NCBI RefSeq assembly: GCF_036906915.1
Contig: NZ_JBAKHX010000119.1
Span: 1-15,761, forward strand
From: Phytohabitans sp036906915
GTDB lineage: Bacteria; Actinomycetota; Actinomycetes; Mycobacteriales; Micromonosporaceae
Reading direction: 5' to 3'
Length of the DNA: 15,761 nucleotides
In this document: one piece after another, positions 14,590 through 15,761 of the stretch
How positions within the stretch are numbered: position 1 is the first letter of the stretch
Layout: each line of letters begins with the position of its first letter
Made by a program: the position numbers and the translations under genes
Notes under the pieces: model-generated
Told to the model about the DNA's origin: nothing
Seen by the model: the letters and a program-made list of their open reading frames with translations, nothing else
Databases searched by the model: none

Positions 14590-15109
14590 GCCCATCGCGC
14601 GCCCGCAGGGGCCGATCGTCACCGGACACGTCGTGCAACTACTCGGCGGATACTCCCGCGAGGTCAAGGTGGGCCAACCGGCCCTGGTGGCGGTCTTCGC
14701 GACCGCCACCGTCGCCCGCCTGATCGTCGCGGCGATCCTCTCCGTCCTGCGCGCCGGCACCGGCCGCGGCGGCCGCCGCTCGTTCAAGGAGCTGAAGAAG
14801 GGCCCAGAATTCCTTGTCACGCCCCTACGACTGCGCGACAGATACGGCACCCTGTGCGAGCTGGAGATCCACGGCCACCTCCCCCAGACCGCCCTCGAAC
14901 CGGCCGACCACATCCAGGTCACCGTCCGCCACCAGAAAGACCCCGACCTGGCCCCCCGCGTCGAGCGCATCGTCAACCTGACCACCGGCCAGCTCCTAAC
15001 CCCCCACCCCCCAACGATGTGGTCCCACCTAGGCCCCGCCCTCCTCCTCCAGGCCACAACAGGCCTAGCCCTCCTAACCACAGCAGCCGCCTGCACCCTG
15101 ACCACATAA
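14561..15109 (+). CDS. Unknown protein with two hydrophobic segments
   Basis: A 182-residue protein not recognised. It has a short N-terminal region (1-40), a likely membrane helix at about 41-63 (ALVAVFATATVARLIVAAIL), a basic stretch (RGGRRSFKELKK, 70-80), a probable beta-rich soluble region at about 82-148 rich in alternating hydrophobic residues, and a second hydrophobic helix at about 157-179 close to the end. It could be an integral membrane protein with a cytoplasmic domain between two helices. The ATG at 14561 lies inside the end of the GT4 gene, with no ribosome-binding site; TACGCT at 14550-14555 ends 5 bases before it and could be a -10 box for a leaderless message. The 3' third has strongly C-rich codon use, merging into the C-rich spacer that follows. 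Confidence 0.65.
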   Translation: MALDRELFPEPIARPQGPIVTGHVVQLLGGYSREVKVGQPALVAVFATATVARLIVAAILSVLRAGTGRGGRRSFKELKKGPEFLVTPLRLRDRYGTLCELEIHGHLPQTALEPADHIQVTVRHQKDPDLAPRVERIVNLTTGQLLTPHPPTMWSHLGPALLLQATTGLALLTTAAACTLTT

Positions 15110-15238
15110 CCCCACCCTTCCCCGCCCGCCCCCGCACGCACCCCGGCACGCGCCCCCGCACGCCCCCCGCCCCGTCACGCGCCCCCGCACGCGCCCGCGC
15201 GCCCCGCTGTCCGCACGGGGGGCCGGCCCCTCCCCGCC
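15110..15238. repeat. C-rich intergenic tract with short direct repeats
   Basis: The 129 bp between the unknown membrane protein and repeat unit 2 are almost all C and G, with C runs on the plus strand. The 16-mer CACGCGCCCCCGCACG occurs exactly at 15147-15162 and 15176-15191, 29 bp apart, and looser copies of the same pattern surround it. No gene or clear terminator was seen here; the unit 2 hairpin begins at 15239. Confidence 0.6.
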
Positions 15239-15314
15239 GATCAAGGGCAAACGCACGTGGTTCGATCTCTTTTCCACGTGCGTTTGCCCTTGATCGACGG
15301 AGTTGTCCTTGATC
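15239..15314 (+). repeat. 76-bp dispersed repeat, copy 3 (left end of unit 2)
   Basis: Same element and orientation as copy 1. Its 22-bp arms (15239-15260 and 15274-15295) are perfectly complementary around the loop TTCGATCTCTTTT, followed by an 11-nt spacer and CCTTGATC. With copy 4 it seems to represent the intact form of the family. It may also serve as a terminator for the upstream plus-strand gene, 130 bases after its stop. Confidence 0.93.
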
Positions 15315-15378
15315 GCGGGCCTGTCGGCCGCCCTCGAAGGCGGCGAGCCGCCCGCTACCCTGAATGCGGCGCCCGACG

Positions 15379-15413
15379 CGCCCGCGGTGCGCGCCGCGCC
15401 CGCACCGCGGGCG
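15379..15413. repeat. Perfect 13-bp stem-loop inside unit 2
   Basis: CGCCCGCGGTGCG (15379-15391) and CGCACCGCGGGCG (15401-15413) are exact reverse complements with a 9-nt loop. The stem can continue by a G-U and a C-G pair. It lies in the variable interior of unit 2, far from either gene end, so it is not an obvious terminator. Confidence 0.85.
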
Positions 15414-15680
15414 TGGCGGCTGCCGGCAACCTCGCGGTCATCGGAGCCCGGCCCTGGCCGATACGGCGTAGCCACCGCACGGCCGCCGCTGGGTAGCGTC
15501 CGGCAAGCACGGCTCGCCGAGCGCCGGGCGTCGCTCTCGACCTTCGCCCGGCAGCCTCCGCTCGCCCTGCGCCCGTCGGCCTCAGCGCCTGGCAGGCTCC
15601 GACGCCGCCTGGCTTGTGATCCCTTGGGCGCGGGCCCACGCGAACGCTGCGCGGGCCTGCGGCGCACCTTAAGCGACGTC

Positions 15681-15756
15681 GATCAAGGAGATCTGCATGG
15701 ATCAAGGGCAAACGCACGTGGAAAAGAGATCGAACCACGTGCGTTTGCCCTTGATC
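15681..15756 (-). repeat. 76-bp dispersed repeat, copy 4 (right end of unit 2)
   Basis: Inverse orientation to copy 3: GATCAAGG, an 11-nt spacer, then perfect 22-bp arms (15700-15721 and 15735-15756) around AAAAGAGATCGAA. The hairpin parts of copies 3 and 4 are identical after reversal; only the 11-nt spacer differs. Confidence 0.93.
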
Positions 15757-15761
15757 GACGG

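Larger units (their letters stand above)
15239..15756. other. Unit 2: 518-bp segment bounded by inverted 76-bp repeats
   Basis: It has the same layout as unit 1: two 76-bp repeats facing each other, with a non-coding interior (15315-15680). The interior shows no obvious similarity by eye to that of unit 1, but it is also hairpin-rich, with a GCGGGC/GCCCGC pair near 15313-15355 and a perfect 13-bp stem at 15379-15413. Short open frames occur on both strands, but none has a start signal or recognisable protein pattern. No transposase or other gene is visible. Only 5 bases of flanking DNA remain before the window ends. Confidence 0.75.

Noticed and set aside
15074..15667. 197-codon minus-strand frame over unit 2
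   Set aside because: It crosses the repeat hairpin and the C-rich spacer, starts in repeat DNA and shows no protein-like pattern.

Overview
This is chromosomal DNA from a very GC-rich actinomycete. The gene complement (a DesK-type two-component pair, a mycobacterial-type glucosyl-3-phosphoglycerate synthase, an actinobacterial accessory SecA, start codons with little Shine-Dalgarno signal) and the style of the lipoamide dehydrogenase suggest a member of the Micromonosporaceae or a close relative. That placement is an inference. No rRNA, tRNA, CRISPR array or transposase gene is visible.

Left block (1-4652). A LuxR-type response regulator and its six-helix histidine kinase are on the minus strand with an ATGA overlap. 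A divergently transcribed ABC exporter (ATPase plus permease, also ATGA-overlapped) follows, and 14 bases later a SAM-dependent methyltransferase. A dyad lies between the two operons, so the kinase/regulator pair probably controls the exporter. Middle block (4645-7050). A PAPS-type sulfotransferase (minus) converges on the methyltransferase and diverges from lpd, which encodes dihydrolipoamide dehydrogenase. An exact 23-bp tandem duplication sits on the sulfotransferase start region.

Right block (7942-15109). On the minus strand, a Gfo/Idh/MocA oxidoreductase, an MDR dehydrogenase of the zinc-ligand-poor type and a SecA2-like ATPase follow each other closely. Divergent from them are gpgS, a GT4 glycosyltransferase and an unknown two-helix membrane protein. 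The genes suggest synthesis of a glucosylglycerate-type or related sugar compound plus an accessory protein-export motor. Any functional link between export and sugar synthesis is speculative.

Non-coding repeat regions (7051-7941 and 15110-15761). These hold the most unusual feature of the window. A 76-bp element occurs four times as two inverted pairs. Each copy has 22-bp arms around a 13-nt loop, then an 11-nt spacer and another CCTTGATC box. The pairs bound units of 545 bp (7072-7616) and 518 bp (15239-15756). Unit ends are strongly conserved, while the interiors look unrelated and are full of hairpins. Unit 1 contains an 18-bp tandem array and is followed by a ten-copy 25-bp tandem array, and the two arrays share a 17-nt core. 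The two units lie in the same orientation 8,167 bp apart and bracket the secA2-to-gpgS/GT4 block.
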